This document shows positions 19,284-28,064 of a stretch of 64,000 bases of DNA, in pieces. The stretch's first letter is position 1. Every line of letters begins with the position of its first letter. The notes beneath the pieces were generated by a model. The model had not been told where the DNA came from and did no database searches. It was given only the letters and a program-made list of their open reading frames with translations. The translations under genes and the position numbers were made by a program. The DNA comes from Lactobacillus sp. ESL0791 (GTDB lineage: Bacteria > Bacillota > Bacilli > Lactobacillales > Lactobacillaceae): assembly GCF_029433255.1 (NCBI RefSeq), contig NZ_JAQTHU010000001.1, forward strand, positions 1,860,001-1,924,000. The letters are read 5' to 3'.

Positions 19284-20090
19284 TTAAAGACCGAAATAGT
19301 GTTTTAAGTAAACCGCCACCCCGTCAGAATCATTGTCAAGCGTGGTAAAGTCAGCAATCTTTTTCACCTTAGGAATTGCATTTCCCATAGCTACACTAAG
19401 TCCAGCATTAGCTAAAAGTTCGAGATCATTCTCTTCATCGCCAAAAGCCATCACATTATCCCATGACTGTGAGAAATGTGAAAGTAACTTTTCAATTCCT
19501 GTAGCTTTATTAACATTCAATGGAATAAATTCTAACAATCCCTTTCTAGAAGGTACTATATGAAAATTAGAGGTCACATTCAATGGAAAATCCTTACGAA
19601 TTCTTTTAATCACACTGTCAGAAGAAGAACACACAGCTTTTCCAAAAGAGATATTTCCAGGAAGTTCAGAAAAAGGGATATTTCGAAAAGTCATCATATT
19701 GCCCATAAATTCCTGATAATCTGATTTTCCAAGTTCAATTAACGAATAAACTTGATTTATTCCTAAAACATCTAATGGATAATTTCTATTTTTAGCATCA
19801 TCATACAAAAATTTTATTTGATCCTTAGAAAGTGTTGATTGTGCTAAGACTTTTTTAGTGGTGTTGTTTTGAACCAATCCCCCGTTAAACGTAATTGAAT
19901 AATCTTCAAGATCAGTCAGTTCAAGTTGTTTGATTAAATGTTGAATTGCTGGTAATGGTCTCCCCGTACATAAAACTATTTTTTTACTTAACCTGTGTAA
20001 CTGCTTAAGAACCTTTTCATTTAATAAAGAAATTTTTTTATCCGAATTTAGTAGAGTATTATCCAAATCTAAAGCTATAGTTTTTATCAT
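19284..20090 (-). CDS. Cof-type HAD-IIB family sugar phosphatase
   Basis: Predicted to remove phosphate from a sugar phosphate or flavin-like metabolite. Motif I is ALDLDNTLLNSD with the nucleophile aspartate; later LCTGR and the metal-binding GDEENDLELL fit the Cof/HAD-IIB group. The 268-residue size is normal. The start at 20090 is favoured over 20114 because an AAAGGA site precedes it. It is divergent from the hexitol operon and follows the DeoR gene in gene order. It may relieve toxic build-up of hexitol phosphate, but this is inference. Confidence 0.85.
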   Translation of the reverse strand: MIKTIALDLDNTLLNSDKKISLLNEKVLKQLHRLSKKIVLCTGRPLPAIQHLIKQLELTDLEDYSITFNGGLVQNNTTKKVLAQSTLSKDQIKFLYDDAKNRNYPLDVLGINQVYSLIELGKSDYQEFMGNMMTFRNIPFSELPGNISFGKAVCSSSDSVIKRIRKDFPLNVTSNFHIVPSRKGLLEFIPLNVNKATGIEKLLSHFSQSWDNVMAFGDEENDLELLANAGLSVAMGNAIPKVKKIADFTTLDNDSDGVAVYLKHYFGL

Positions 20091-20225
20091 TTTAGTTCCT
20101 TTCTTGTAGTTCAAATTTAAGCGTACAGTCTAATCTTAGCATAAGTGCAAAAAAAAAGCATAATTCGTGCAAAATTTTATTGATTTTTGCACGAAGCTAA
20201 TCTATAATTTTCACTGTAGACTTTT

Positions 20226-20239
20226 TGAAAGCGCTATCT
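20226..20239 (+). promoter_or_regulatory. cre site of hexitol operon
   Basis: TGAAAGCGCTATCT matches the cre consensus TGWAARCGYTWNCW at every position, 37 nt before the dehydrogenase start. CcpA with HPr-Ser-P should repress from here. Confidence 0.8.
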
Positions 20240-20275
20240 ATTGTCTATGTTTTTTTTATAAAGGAGAATGGCACA

Positions 20276-21085
20276 ATGGAAATTAGTAAAAAATGGTTAG
20301 ATTTATCAAACAAAGTAGCGGTAGTTACTGGCGGAAGTATGGGAATTGGTGAAAATATAGTACAGAATTTATCAGCTAATGGTGCAAAAGTAATTTCACT
20401 TGATATTGTAAAAACTTCAAAATATGAAAACAAAACTAACATTGAAGCTATGCAATGTGATGTCTCAAAGAAATCTTCCATTGTAAAAGCTATCACCGAA
20501 ATTAAAAATAAGTACGGAAGGATTGACGTTTTAGTAAACAACGCTGGCGTAAGTAGACCAAGAATGTTAGTCGACTATTATGGCAAAAAGCCAGAATACG
20601 AACTAAGTGAAGAAGATTTTGATTTTATGACCAACGTAAATCAAAAAGGAGTCGTATTTTGCTCACAGGCAGTTGCTAGATTAATGATTAGTCAAAAATC
20701 TGGTGTCATTATAAATATGTCTTCAGAAGCCGGTCTCGAGGGTTCAAAAGGACAAAGTTGCTATTCAGGGAACAAAGCAGCCGTTTCTGTATACACAAAA
20801 GCTTGGGCAAAAGAATTAGGGCAATTTAATATCAGAGTCGTTGGTATTGCGCCTGGTATTAATGAAAGAACTCCTATGAATAATGATGCAGCATTTAAAG
20901 CCTTAGCGTACACCAGAGGGATGGACGCTAACAATATAAGTGATAATTATAAAGCTGTAATTCCTTTAGGCAGACCTGGAAAATTACAGGAAATAGCTGA
21001 TTTAATTTCTTATTTAGCTTCAGATCATGCATCATATATTTCTGGAACAACAATCAATATTACAGGAGCAAAATCTACCAGATAG
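20276..21085 (+). CDS. Sorbitol-6-phosphate 2-dehydrogenase-like SDR
   Basis: NAD-dependent short-chain dehydrogenase predicted to oxidise sorbitol-6-P to fructose-6-P. The cofactor motif is TGGSMGIGENI (about residues 17-27); NNAG marks the fold. The active Ser-Tyr-Lys are in NMSSEAG, then CYSGNKAAV. Segments such as LVDYYGKKPEYELSEEDFDFM and VGIAPGINE closely resemble lactobacillar sorbitol-6-P dehydrogenase (GutF). At 269 residues it is typical. The ATG at 20276 has GGAG 9 nt before it; an upstream ATG at 20225 lies inside the cre site and is rejected. It is first in an operon with a mannitol-type PTS. Confidence 0.82.
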   Translation: MEISKKWLDLSNKVAVVTGGSMGIGENIVQNLSANGAKVISLDIVKTSKYENKTNIEAMQCDVSKKSSIVKAITEIKNKYGRIDVLVNNAGVSRPRMLVDYYGKKPEYELSEEDFDFMTNVNQKGVVFCSQAVARLMISQKSGVIINMSSEAGLEGSKGQSCYSGNKAAVSVYTKAWAKELGQFNIRVVGIAPGINERTPMNNDAAFKALAYTRGMDANNISDNYKAVIPLGRPGKLQEIADLISYLASDHASYISGTTINITGAKSTR

Positions 21086-21095
21086 GAGAAATATT

Positions 21096-23003
21096 ATGGC
21101 AAAAAGTGATTTTAACAACTCTCCAGTTCTCACAAAAATAAGACATTTTGGTGGAATTATGAGTGCGATGGTTATGCCTAATCTAGGGGCTTTTGTCGGC
21201 TGGGGATTAATGGCAGCTCTATTCATCCCTCACGGATGGATGCCAAATGCACAATTAAATCAACTAGTTGCACCAATTTTAAATTATGTTTTTCCATTGC
21301 TGATAGGGTATACCGCCGGATATAATATTCACGGTCAAAGAGGTGGAGTCATTGGATTATTTGCAAGTATGGGGGTTATTGTAGGTTCCCAAGTTACTAT
21401 GATTAGTGGTGCAATGATTATGGGACCTCTCGCTGCTTGGGTATTAAAAAAGTTCGATAATGCAGTCGAAGGAAAAATTAAACCGGGCTTTGAAATGTTC
21501 GTAAACAACTTCAGTTTAGGAATCATTGGTGCATTTTTTTGCATTTTAGCCTTTTTAGCTATAGGACCTATAATTAGAGCCTTAATCGCTATTATTACCA
21601 GTGGCGTTAACTGGGCAACTAAACATGAGGTTATTCCATTACTGGCTGTCTTTATGGCTCCTGCCCAAGTGCTATTTTTAAACAATGTAGTTAATCATGG
21701 TATTTTAGCCCCAATTGGTTTTGCCCAAGCTGCACATGCTGGGAAATCAATTATGTTTCTAGTAGACAGCAACTGTGGCCCATTACTTGGAACACTGTTA
21801 TCTATCGCTATTTTCGGTAAAGGAAAAGCTAAAAATACGGCTCCAACGGCCATGTTTATTGCGGGAATTGCCGGTATTGGGGAAGTTTACTTTCCATTTG
21901 TCTTAGGTAATCCGATCATGATTTTTGCAACCATGGGTGGCTTAGCAGTATCCCTATATTTGCAAGTTTTACTTGGTGGTGGCTTAATCGGTGTGGCATC
22001 ACCAGGCAGTTTAATTAATATAGCGTTAATGACACCGAAAGACGCGATCTTAGGCAATTTTATTTCTATTGTTGCAGGATTTCTAGTAGCTTTAGCGATT
22101 GGATCTTTTCTATTAAAAGTATTTCCACCAACCGAAGATATAGACCCAACTTTAGATCTTTCTGTAGGCGATAAAAAAGTTAAAACAGTTAGCAGTTTTG
22201 ATTTAAGTTCCACCAAAGACCTACAAATGCTGAAAAATCCAGTTAAGAATATTATCGTTGCATGTGATTCAGGAATGGGTTCTAGTGCCATGGGTGCTTC
22301 AGTTTTAAAAGGCTTACTCAGGAAAAATGGTTTTGCCAATATAACTGTTCTTAATTCATCAGCTAACAATATTCCAAAAGATGCAGATATAGTTGTAACC
22401 CTTGAGCCATTAATTGAACGTGCCAAAGCAAGCAGCCAAAGCAAAAATACAGCTTTTATTCCAATAAATAATTTCTTAGAAGAAAGCAATTACAATGACG
22501 TAATTGAATTTGTTCAATCAAGGAATAAACAAGAAAAAGATTTAAAGACAGAAGCTCATCAATCCATAATTGATAAATCACTGTTAAATGAAAATAATAT
22601 ATTACTAAATCAAAAATTTAACAGTGTAAACGATGCTATTAAAGCAACAGGAAAAATATTAGTTGACAATGGCTACGTTACACCAGATTATATTGACCAA
22701 ATGATACAGAGAAACAATGATTTGCCTGTATATGTTGGCAACCATGTTGCTGTTCCACATGGTTTGGAAGACGATCGCGGAGCCATTATAAAATCTGGAA
22801 TTTCTATCGTTCAAGTTCCTAATGGAGTTCCATTTTCAGAAAATGAAATAGCTTACGTCTTTGTCGGAGTTGCAGGTAAAAATAATACTCATTTAGATAT
22901 TTTAAGTACTGTTTCTTCAACTCTCATAGATGAAAAGAATGTTGAAAAAGTAAGAACTGCCAAAAGTGCTCACGAAATTTTAGAATTATTTAACAAGAAA
23001 TAA
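21096..23003 (+). CDS. Mannitol-family PTS IICBA (hexitol transporter)
   Basis: Single-chain hexitol permease of 635 residues: IIC membrane domain (about 1-340, with FGGIMSAMVMPNLGAFVGWG and a GIGEVYFPF motif), IIB domain with Cys390 in VACDSGMGSS, and IIA domain with His555 in VAVPHGLED. Many mannitol systems have IIA as a separate gene; here all three are fused, as in E. coli MtlA. The ATG at 21096 has GGAG 8 nt before it; the longer frame overlaps the previous gene and is rejected. Because its neighbours are a sorbitol-6-P dehydrogenase and a mannitol-P dehydrogenase-like gene, the substrate could be mannitol, sorbitol or both. Confidence 0.9.
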   Translation: MAKSDFNNSPVLTKIRHFGGIMSAMVMPNLGAFVGWGLMAALFIPHGWMPNAQLNQLVAPILNYVFPLLIGYTAGYNIHGQRGGVIGLFASMGVIVGSQVTMISGAMIMGPLAAWVLKKFDNAVEGKIKPGFEMFVNNFSLGIIGAFFCILAFLAIGPIIRALIAIITSGVNWATKHEVIPLLAVFMAPAQVLFLNNVVNHGILAPIGFAQAAHAGKSIMFLVDSNCGPLLGTLLSIAIFGKGKAKNTAPTAMFIAGIAGIGEVYFPFVLGNPIMIFATMGGLAVSLYLQVLLGGGLIGVASPGSLINIALMTPKDAILGNFISIVAGFLVALAIGSFLLKVFPPTEDIDPTLDLSVGDKKVKTVSSFDLSSTKDLQMLKNPVKNIIVACDSGMGSSAMGASVLKGLLRKNGFANITVLNSSANNIPKDADIVVTLEPLIERAKASSQSKNTAFIPINNFLEESNYNDVIEFVQSRNKQEKDLKTEAHQSIIDKSLLNENNILLNQKFNSVNDAIKATGKILVDNGYVTPDYIDQMIQRNNDLPVYVGNHVAVPHGLEDDRGAIIKSGISIVQVPNGVPFSENEIAYVFVGVAGKNNTHLDILSTVSSTLIDEKNVEKVRTAKSAHEILELFNKK

Positions 23004-23016
23004 AAGAGGATTATTT

Positions 23017-24183
23017 ATGAATAACAAGAATGTAATTATTGTAGGTGCTGGGCGCTTGGGAAAAGGCTTCCTAGGTGAAACTTTTTACAATGCAAACTGG
23101 AATATTAGTTTTCTAGATAAAGATCCAAGAGTAATTTCTGAATTAAAAAAGACAGGTTCTTATGATGTCAGTGTTCATACTACCGACAGTGTTTTCACTA
23201 ATACAATAAGTGGATATAAAGCTTTTTTAGCAGATAGTAATTATAGTATTGCTGATAGTTTCTTAAATTCAAATTTAATAATGCTCCCTCTTTATCCAGC
23301 TGATTTTAAAGAAGCAGCAGAATATTTAGGACATTGCTTCGATTTACAATATGAAAAAGATAAAAATAATAAAAAGACACTGATTTGTCTGACTAACAAA
23401 AATCATATTATTAATGAAATTACTGAGTATTTCAGAAATAGTCTTAAAAATGATTCTGTAAGAGAATGGTTTGATAAAAATGTGGTTGTACGAGATTCAA
23501 TAGTACGAAGAAGTACGGATGCAGCCACTAATTATTCAACAAAATTAGTGACTACAGCAGTTGCTTCATTATTAATTCAAGGGCCTGTAAATTGTGATTT
23601 TAGTGATGTAAAATGGTTAGACGTCCGAGAAAATGTTGAAATGCTAAAGGATATCAAGGTATTCCTAATCAACGGTCCACATGCTACTACTGCCTACGCC
23701 GGATATTTAAAAGGATACGATGATATTGCAAAAGCTGAACAAGATCCAGATGTTCAAAAACTTATTCAATCAGTTCATGATTCAGCAGTACAAGCAGTTT
23801 TATACGAATATCCAGTTACTAGAAATGAAATTCGGGAATTAGAATATTTGCCAGCCGCTAAAGATGAAATGTCTGATTCAATTTTTAGAGTTGGTTTCGA
23901 TCCAATTAGAAAATTAGGAAAAAATGATCGTTTATTAGGAGTAGTAAAACTTTGTCAAAAATATAATATTAAGTACGATGGATTGATTAAGGCTGCAGCA
24001 TGTGGATTTGCTTATACTGAACCTAAAGATAAAAATGCTATGATCATTCAAAACGAAATAAAAAATAGGGGGATAACTGCAACTGTCGCTAAATATATTG
24101 ATCGAAAAGATAATGATGATGTTGTAAAACAGATTAGTCAGGAATACAACAAAATACAGGCAGGTAAATTTTTTAATGAATGA
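23017..24183 (+). CDS. Mannitol-1-phosphate 5-dehydrogenase-like protein
   Basis: Polyol-specific long-chain dehydrogenase. The Rossmann motif is VGAGRLGKGF near the N terminus. The active-site lysine-asparagine-histidine pattern KVFLINGPHATTAY lies around residue 214-227, as in MtlD. The C-terminal domain has the family FDPIRKLGKNDRL segment. Length is 388 residues. It follows the PTS gene by 13 nt. As the operon already carries a sorbitol-6-P dehydrogenase, this gene would give a second oxidation route, producing fructose-6-P from mannitol-1-P. Substrate assignment is from family membership only. Confidence 0.78.
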   Translation: MNNKNVIIVGAGRLGKGFLGETFYNANWNISFLDKDPRVISELKKTGSYDVSVHTTDSVFTNTISGYKAFLADSNYSIADSFLNSNLIMLPLYPADFKEAAEYLGHCFDLQYEKDKNNKKTLICLTNKNHIINEITEYFRNSLKNDSVREWFDKNVVVRDSIVRRSTDAATNYSTKLVTTAVASLLIQGPVNCDFSDVKWLDVRENVEMLKDIKVFLINGPHATTAYAGYLKGYDDIAKAEQDPDVQKLIQSVHDSAVQAVLYEYPVTRNEIRELEYLPAAKDEMSDSIFRVGFDPIRKLGKNDRLLGVVKLCQKYNIKYDGLIKAAACGFAYTEPKDKNAMIIQNEIKNRGITATVAKYIDRKDNDDVVKQISQEYNKIQAGKFFNE

Positions 24184-24348
24184 CCTGCTTAATATTTAAT
24201 TAAAACACAAACTTATTATTTGGCATTAAAAATTACATCAACTTTAAGTTTACTAAAGATTATTATTTTTTAAAAAATCCTAGTTAATTCTAGTTAATTT
24301 ATGAAGTGTAACAGAAAAGTTAGATATTTTTAAATTTACATTGTTGCT

Positions 24349-24385
24349 AATACACGATTTCGGTATTTTACTGGAATCGTGTATT
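24349..24385 (+). terminator. Terminator of hexitol operon
   Basis: Perfect 11-bp stem AATACACGATT/AATCGTGTATT with a 15-nt loop, followed by T-rich sequence. Confidence 0.8.
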
Positions 24386-24389
24386 TTAT

Positions 24390-24559
24390 TTATTATTTGA
24401 TCTGTCTCTTCTGAAATTAGCTCCTTAATCTCTTTTAACACTGATAGCAAATAAACCAATTAGTTTAGTGAAAGCAGAGAGGTCTTGCGTTTTTATTTTT
24501 GTGCTAAAAAAGCTAGAAATCACGCTCTTTCTGCGTAATTTCTAGCTGTCAAATTTTAG
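24390..24559. mobile_element. Twice-deleted relic of the IS4-type element
   Basis: About 170 bp that follows the complete element at 46850-48402 in three pieces. The first piece matches the transposase 3' end (46978-47055 region). After ACCAAT it jumps to the sequence near 48195, TTAGTTTAG-GAAAGCAGA. Then it jumps to the 5' end from about 48318, including the hairpin GCTAGAAAT...ATTTCTAGC. The right terminal repeat is degraded and the left ~130 bp is absent. It cannot transpose by itself. Confidence 0.75.
24511..24546. terminator. Hairpin inherited from the IS end
   Basis: Stem GCTAGAAATcACGC/GCGTaATTTCTAGC, the same hairpin as at 48351-48389. It could stop readthrough between the convergent hexitol and mannose-family operons. 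Confidence 0.55.
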
Positions 24560-24614
24560 TTTAAATTTAATTAATAAATTATTTTATCTTAAATTAAACT
24601 AGATCCTTCATAAT

Positions 24615-25103
24615 TTAAAGACTATTCTTTTTTCCAATTAGAGATTTAATAGGAACCTTTTCATTTTGAGGAACAATTTGAACATATACATTAATCCCCT
24701 TATCAAGCAATCTCAAGAAGCAGGAATCTTCTTCAGAACTAGTTGAAATATACTGATATAACGTATTTCGTCCATTCTTTGCTCCCATTCCTCCTAAGTC
24801 AATTTCTTTAATGTCAATACCATGATTAATCATATATTCAAGAGTTTCTGGAATCTTAACTAAAATCAAAGTTGGCGCTTCAAGCGGTTCAGAAAAGAAT
24901 GTTACTGCATCTTCTTTGTTAAACACACCAATTCCTATATCTTCAGGAATTGCTGATTCAAAAACATTAATCATGAAATCATTTTTGGCAACTTCATCAT
25001 CAACTATAACAACATTTTGTGCTCCGGTACTCTTAAGCCATTTTGTCATTACTTGACCATGAATTAAACGATCATCTATTCGAGCTAAGACTAAGTTTTG
25101 CAT
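24615..25103 (-). CDS. Mannose-family PTS IIB component
   Basis: Phosphotransfer subunit; the phosphorylated histidine is His15 in ARIDDRLIHGQV. The 162-residue length matches IIB-Man proteins. It starts at 25103, inside the 3' end of the IIA gene (32-nt overlap), with a GGAGG site 11 nt before the ATG. It is last in the operon transaldolase, IICD, IIA, IIB, so it is presumably made together with them. Confidence 0.92.
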   Translation of the reverse strand: MQNLVLARIDDRLIHGQVMTKWLKSTGAQNVVIVDDEVAKNDFMINVFESAIPEDIGIGVFNKEDAVTFFSEPLEAPTLILVKIPETLEYMINHGIDIKEIDLGGMGAKNGRNTLYQYISTSSEEDSCFLRLLDKGINVYVQIVPQNEKVPIKSLIGKKNSL

Positions 25104-25494
25104 GATGTCTATTTCCTCCTAATTTTGACAATTCAATTCCCTGATTCTCGGGATTTAAAGCTACTTCCGCTAAATCATTTACTGATGAATTATCAGTCCT
25201 ACTAGTTAATATACTCAACAAAATTGGTAAATTCATACCAGTAATCATTTTCAAATCACATTTTCCAGATAAATATAAGGCAGTGTTGTAAGGCGTCCCA
25301 CCTTTTAAATCAGCCAAAACAATTGACGTTTTGTTTTCAAGTATTTTTTCTAGCTTTTCACTATAATTTTGCGGATCTTCTCCTTCTAAAAAAGGAACTG
25401 CTTCAACATATTTACTTTTTCCAGCAATCATTTCAGCACTTTTCTTTATTCCCTCACAAAAAGGGCCGTGACTAATTAAAACAATTTGGATCAT
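25072..25494 (-). CDS. Mannose-family PTS IIA component
   Basis: Cytosolic phosphocarrier with phosphorylation site His9 in IVLISHGPF, and the LKGGTPYN segment of the fold. From the ATG at 25494 it has 140 residues; a GTG at 25503 would add three. The first option has a weak GAAGTG site before it. It follows the fused IICD gene and overlaps IIB. Confidence 0.9.
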   Translation of the reverse strand: MIQIVLISHGPFCEGIKKSAEMIAGKSKYVEAVPFLEGEDPQNYSEKLEKILENKTSIVLADLKGGTPYNTALYLSGKCDLKMITGMNLPILLSILTSRTDNSSVNDLAEVALNPENQGIELSKLGGNRHHAKLSLSSNR

Positions 25495-25509
25495 AATTAA
25501 CACTTCTAA

Positions 25510-27168
25510 CTAAATAATAGCAAAAACTCCAAGATAAGAAAGAATTATTCCTGAGATAAAAATTCCGACGACAATCCAAGTTGCGTTTATTTTCTTCTTT
25601 AATAAATACCAAACAAACAATGTAATTAACAGCGGAATTAAACTTGGCGCCAATTGATTAATTACAGACTGAAACTTAATAACACTTTGACCAACACGCA
25701 AGACTAAAGGTGTCCTAATAGTTACTTTGGTTGCAGCCATTGCACCAACGACCATCAAACCAACTATCGAAAACGCATTAGTTACTTTATCTAATAGCCC
25801 ACTCTTTAAAATTGATAAGACTGATTTCTTTCCTTGCTTATAGCCATACATAAACATAGCATAGCCAATTGAATATATCAAAAGCAAAAATGTTAATGTG
25901 AAAAATACAGGTCCAAAGTAATTATGCTGTAATGCCATTGTGGCACCAATACTAGCAAGAATTGGGAACATTATTCCCTGTTGAACCGAATCACCAATTC
26001 CGGCTGCTGGGCCCATCAAGCCAGTTCGAACACTATTAATATCCTCAGCACTAACCTTAGCACCATTTGCCCTAGCTTCTTCCATGGATAATGCTACCCC
26101 ATGAATAACAGGTCCAACCATATGTGGCTCTGTATTAAAGAACACCATATATTTCTTCAGTTCTTCTGCTTGTCTTTCTTTAGGATATAATTTCTTAATA
26201 GGTGAAATCATCATGTTAGTCAGACCCAAAGCTTGTAAACGCTCATAGTTATAAGCAGCTTCATCAGATTGTTCCCAAAGCCAAGTTTTAACTAAGTCAC
26301 TCTTGGTTAATTTAACATTATATTTAACTTGTTCTTCAGGTTCTGACTTTTTCTCAACACTTTCTGTTTCTCCAGTTCTATTTGCCAAACTAAGTCGTCT
26401 AACTTTTTTAACAGCAGCTTGTTTAGTTCCCTTTTCTGCATCTTTCTTTTGTCCAATAAAAATCAAATATGCAATTAGACCAGCAAAAATTGCTATAGCC
26501 ATAATATCTAATTTCAAATAAGCAGTTAAAAAGAAGCCAACAAAGAAATATGGGATTATTGATTTTTTACCTAAATAATTAAGTAGCATCGCAATACCTA
26601 ATGCTGGCATAATCCCACCAACAACTTCTAAGGCAACAGTAAAACTTTTAGGAATCATTTTAAGCATTGAAGTTGCCCAGCCTTTTCCTAAAAGAACGAG
26701 CAAGAATGCTGGTATACCATAAACTATTACCGAAACTATAAATGATGGAACATAGTTTAAGAATCTAACTTCTTTAATATTTCCCTTTTCCAAAGCAACA
26801 TCAGCTTTATTAACCCATAACGAGTTGACCGTCTGATAAATTTGAACCATTAATAAACCTATCAAAGAAAACGGAATAGCAAATGTAATCGCCAATTTAG
26901 GTTCTGCCCCAGACAAGATAGTAAGTGCAGTACCAAATATGCCTGCCACCATAGTATTACTTGGCATAACACCACCGGTGTTAATCCATCCAAGATATAC
27001 TAGTTGAATGTTAGCACCAGCAAGCATACCTAACATTGGATTACCCATAAAAATTCCAACTAGTAATCCAGTTGTTAATGGATATGTCATACAACGTGTA
27101 ATTGGTGCAAAAAACCACCATTGGGAAATAATAGCCAATAATGCTACTAATATTGCAGATAACAACAT
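25510..27168 (-). CDS. Fused mannose-family PTS IIC-IID permease
   Basis: A 552-residue membrane protein in which IIC and IID, separate genes in most systems, are joined. The IIC part covers about residues 1-240, with GNPMLGMLAGANIQLVYLGW and PALGIAMLLNYLG. A charged linker of about 60 residues (rich in Lys, Glu, Arg) follows. The IID part covers about 300-552, with WLWEQSDEAAYNYERLQALG, FFNTEPHMVGPVIHG and TGLMGPAAGIGDS. No stop or frameshift separates the halves. It follows the transaldolase-like gene by 17 nt. The second mannose-family operon in the window has separate IIC and IID genes, so the fusion is specific to this locus. Confidence 0.92.
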   Translation of the reverse strand: MLLSAILVALLAIISQWWFFAPITRCMTYPLTTGLLVGIFMGNPMLGMLAGANIQLVYLGWINTGGVMPSNTMVAGIFGTALTILSGAEPKLAITFAIPFSLIGLLMVQIYQTVNSLWVNKADVALEKGNIKEVRFLNYVPSFIVSVIVYGIPAFLLVLLGKGWATSMLKMIPKSFTVALEVVGGIMPALGIAMLLNYLGKKSIIPYFFVGFFLTAYLKLDIMAIAIFAGLIAYLIFIGQKKDAEKGTKQAAVKKVRRLSLANRTGETESVEKKSEPEEQVKYNVKLTKSDLVKTWLWEQSDEAAYNYERLQALGLTNMMISPIKKLYPKERQAEELKKYMVFFNTEPHMVGPVIHGVALSMEEARANGAKVSAEDINSVRTGLMGPAAGIGDSVQQGIMFPILASIGATMALQHNYFGPVFFTLTFLLLIYSIGYAMFMYGYKQGKKSVLSILKSGLLDKVTNAFSIVGLMVVGAMAATKVTIRTPLVLRVGQSVIKFQSVINQLAPSLIPLLITLFVWYLLKKKINATWIVVGIFISGIILSYLGVFAII

Positions 27169-27185
27169 TTTCTTTTCCTCCTAAC

Positions 27186-27902
27186 CTATAAAATCGAAAA
27201 CCCTAGTTCTTTACTATCCTTACTAAAACCTTGAACTGTTTGTAATGAGCGTTCTTCTGGGGAAATACCAACAAGGCTTAATTTATCAATAACCGGTGTG
27301 GTACAAGTAATAATATCTACTCCGCATTTATCAGCTTCAAATATATTAAATACTTCTCTACAACTAGCCCACAAAAGTTGGGCATTACCCTTTTCCTTAC
27401 ACAAACTAGCAGCTTTTTTCATAATTGGAATTGGGTCAACTCCTGTATCTGCTAATCTACCAGCAAAAATAGAGATTATATTTTTACTACCTGGTTTTAA
27501 AACCGATAAAACTTCTTCTGTTTGTTTTAAGGTAAAAACTGCTGTCACATTGACTTTAATTCCTTCAGAAGATAACTTCTTTATTAAAGGAACAGAAGAT
27601 TCACCTTTAGTATTAGTAATTGGGATCTTTACATAAACATTCCCACCTAAACTTGCAATTTTCTCAGCTTCTTTTTTCATTGTTGCAAAGTCATCACTAA
27701 AAACTTCAAATGAAATTGGTAACCCAGTTACCTTATCCAAAACTTCTTTAGCAAATTCTACATAATCCGTTACCCCAGCTTTTTTCATTAAAGATGGATT
27801 AGTTGTAAAACCTTTTACTACACCACTCTCCTTTGCTTTAATCATGTCATTAATTACTGCTCCATCTGCATAAATTTCAACATGTAAATCTTTTATTTTC
27901 AT
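27186..27902 (-). CDS. Transaldolase / fructose-6-phosphate aldolase-like enzyme
   Basis: Class I aldolase of the short transaldolase group. The Schiff-base lysine is in VYVKIPIT (about residue 92); the N-terminal GFTTNPSLM and a later SIFAGRLADTG are family motifs. Length is 238 residues, slightly longer than FSA (about 220) and much shorter than classical transaldolase. It is the first gene of the operon before the fused PTS permease. Together they suggest uptake of a ketose or polyol that becomes a fructose-6-P-like compound and is then cleaved or rearranged; the substrate is not known. Confidence 0.8.
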   Translation of the reverse strand: MKIKDLHVEIYADGAVINDMIKAKESGVVKGFTTNPSLMKKAGVTDYVEFAKEVLDKVTGLPISFEVFSDDFATMKKEAEKIASLGGNVYVKIPITNTKGESSVPLIKKLSSEGIKVNVTAVFTLKQTEEVLSVLKPGSKNIISIFAGRLADTGVDPIPIMKKAASLCKEKGNAQLLWASCREVFNIFEADKCGVDIITCTTPVIDKLSLVGISPEERSLQTVQGFSKDSKELGFSIL

Positions 27903-27920
27903 TATATTCTCCTTGCTTTT

Positions 27921-27940
27921 TTGCGATAACGTTACCGCAA
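27921..27940. promoter_or_regulatory. LacI-family operator
   Basis: TTGCGATAAC|GTTACCGCAA is a 20-bp inverted repeat with one mismatch and a central AACGTT, typical of LacI-family sites. It lies 19 nt before the transaldolase start and is the likely target of the divergent LacI regulator. Confidence 0.7.
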
Positions 27941-27977
27941 AACATATAAATAAAAGAGTTTTTCAACTCTACGATTA

Positions 27978-27991
27978 TGAAAACGTTCCCT
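27978..27991 (+). promoter_or_regulatory. cre-like site in the divergent region
   Basis: TGAAAACGTTCCCT matches the cre consensus except at one position, between the LacI and transaldolase genes. It could bind CcpA or be a second LacI-type operator. Confidence 0.5.
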
Positions 27992-28064
27992 CTAATCACG
28001 ATTTATTGTACACCGCGAACATAAAATTGTAAACTAAATTATAAAATTAATAGGATTAAACAAA

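Larger units (their letters stand above)
24184..24614. other. Gene-free stretch: terminator plus IS relic
   Basis: No gene. It contains AT-rich sequence, the hexitol-operon terminator (24349-24385) and a relic of the IS4-type element (24390-24559). Confidence 0.8.

Noticed and set aside
24210..24235. TTGGCATTAAAAATTACA as a possible sigma-54 promoter
   Set aside because: The -12 element does not match TTGC and no gene follows on that strand at a suitable distance.
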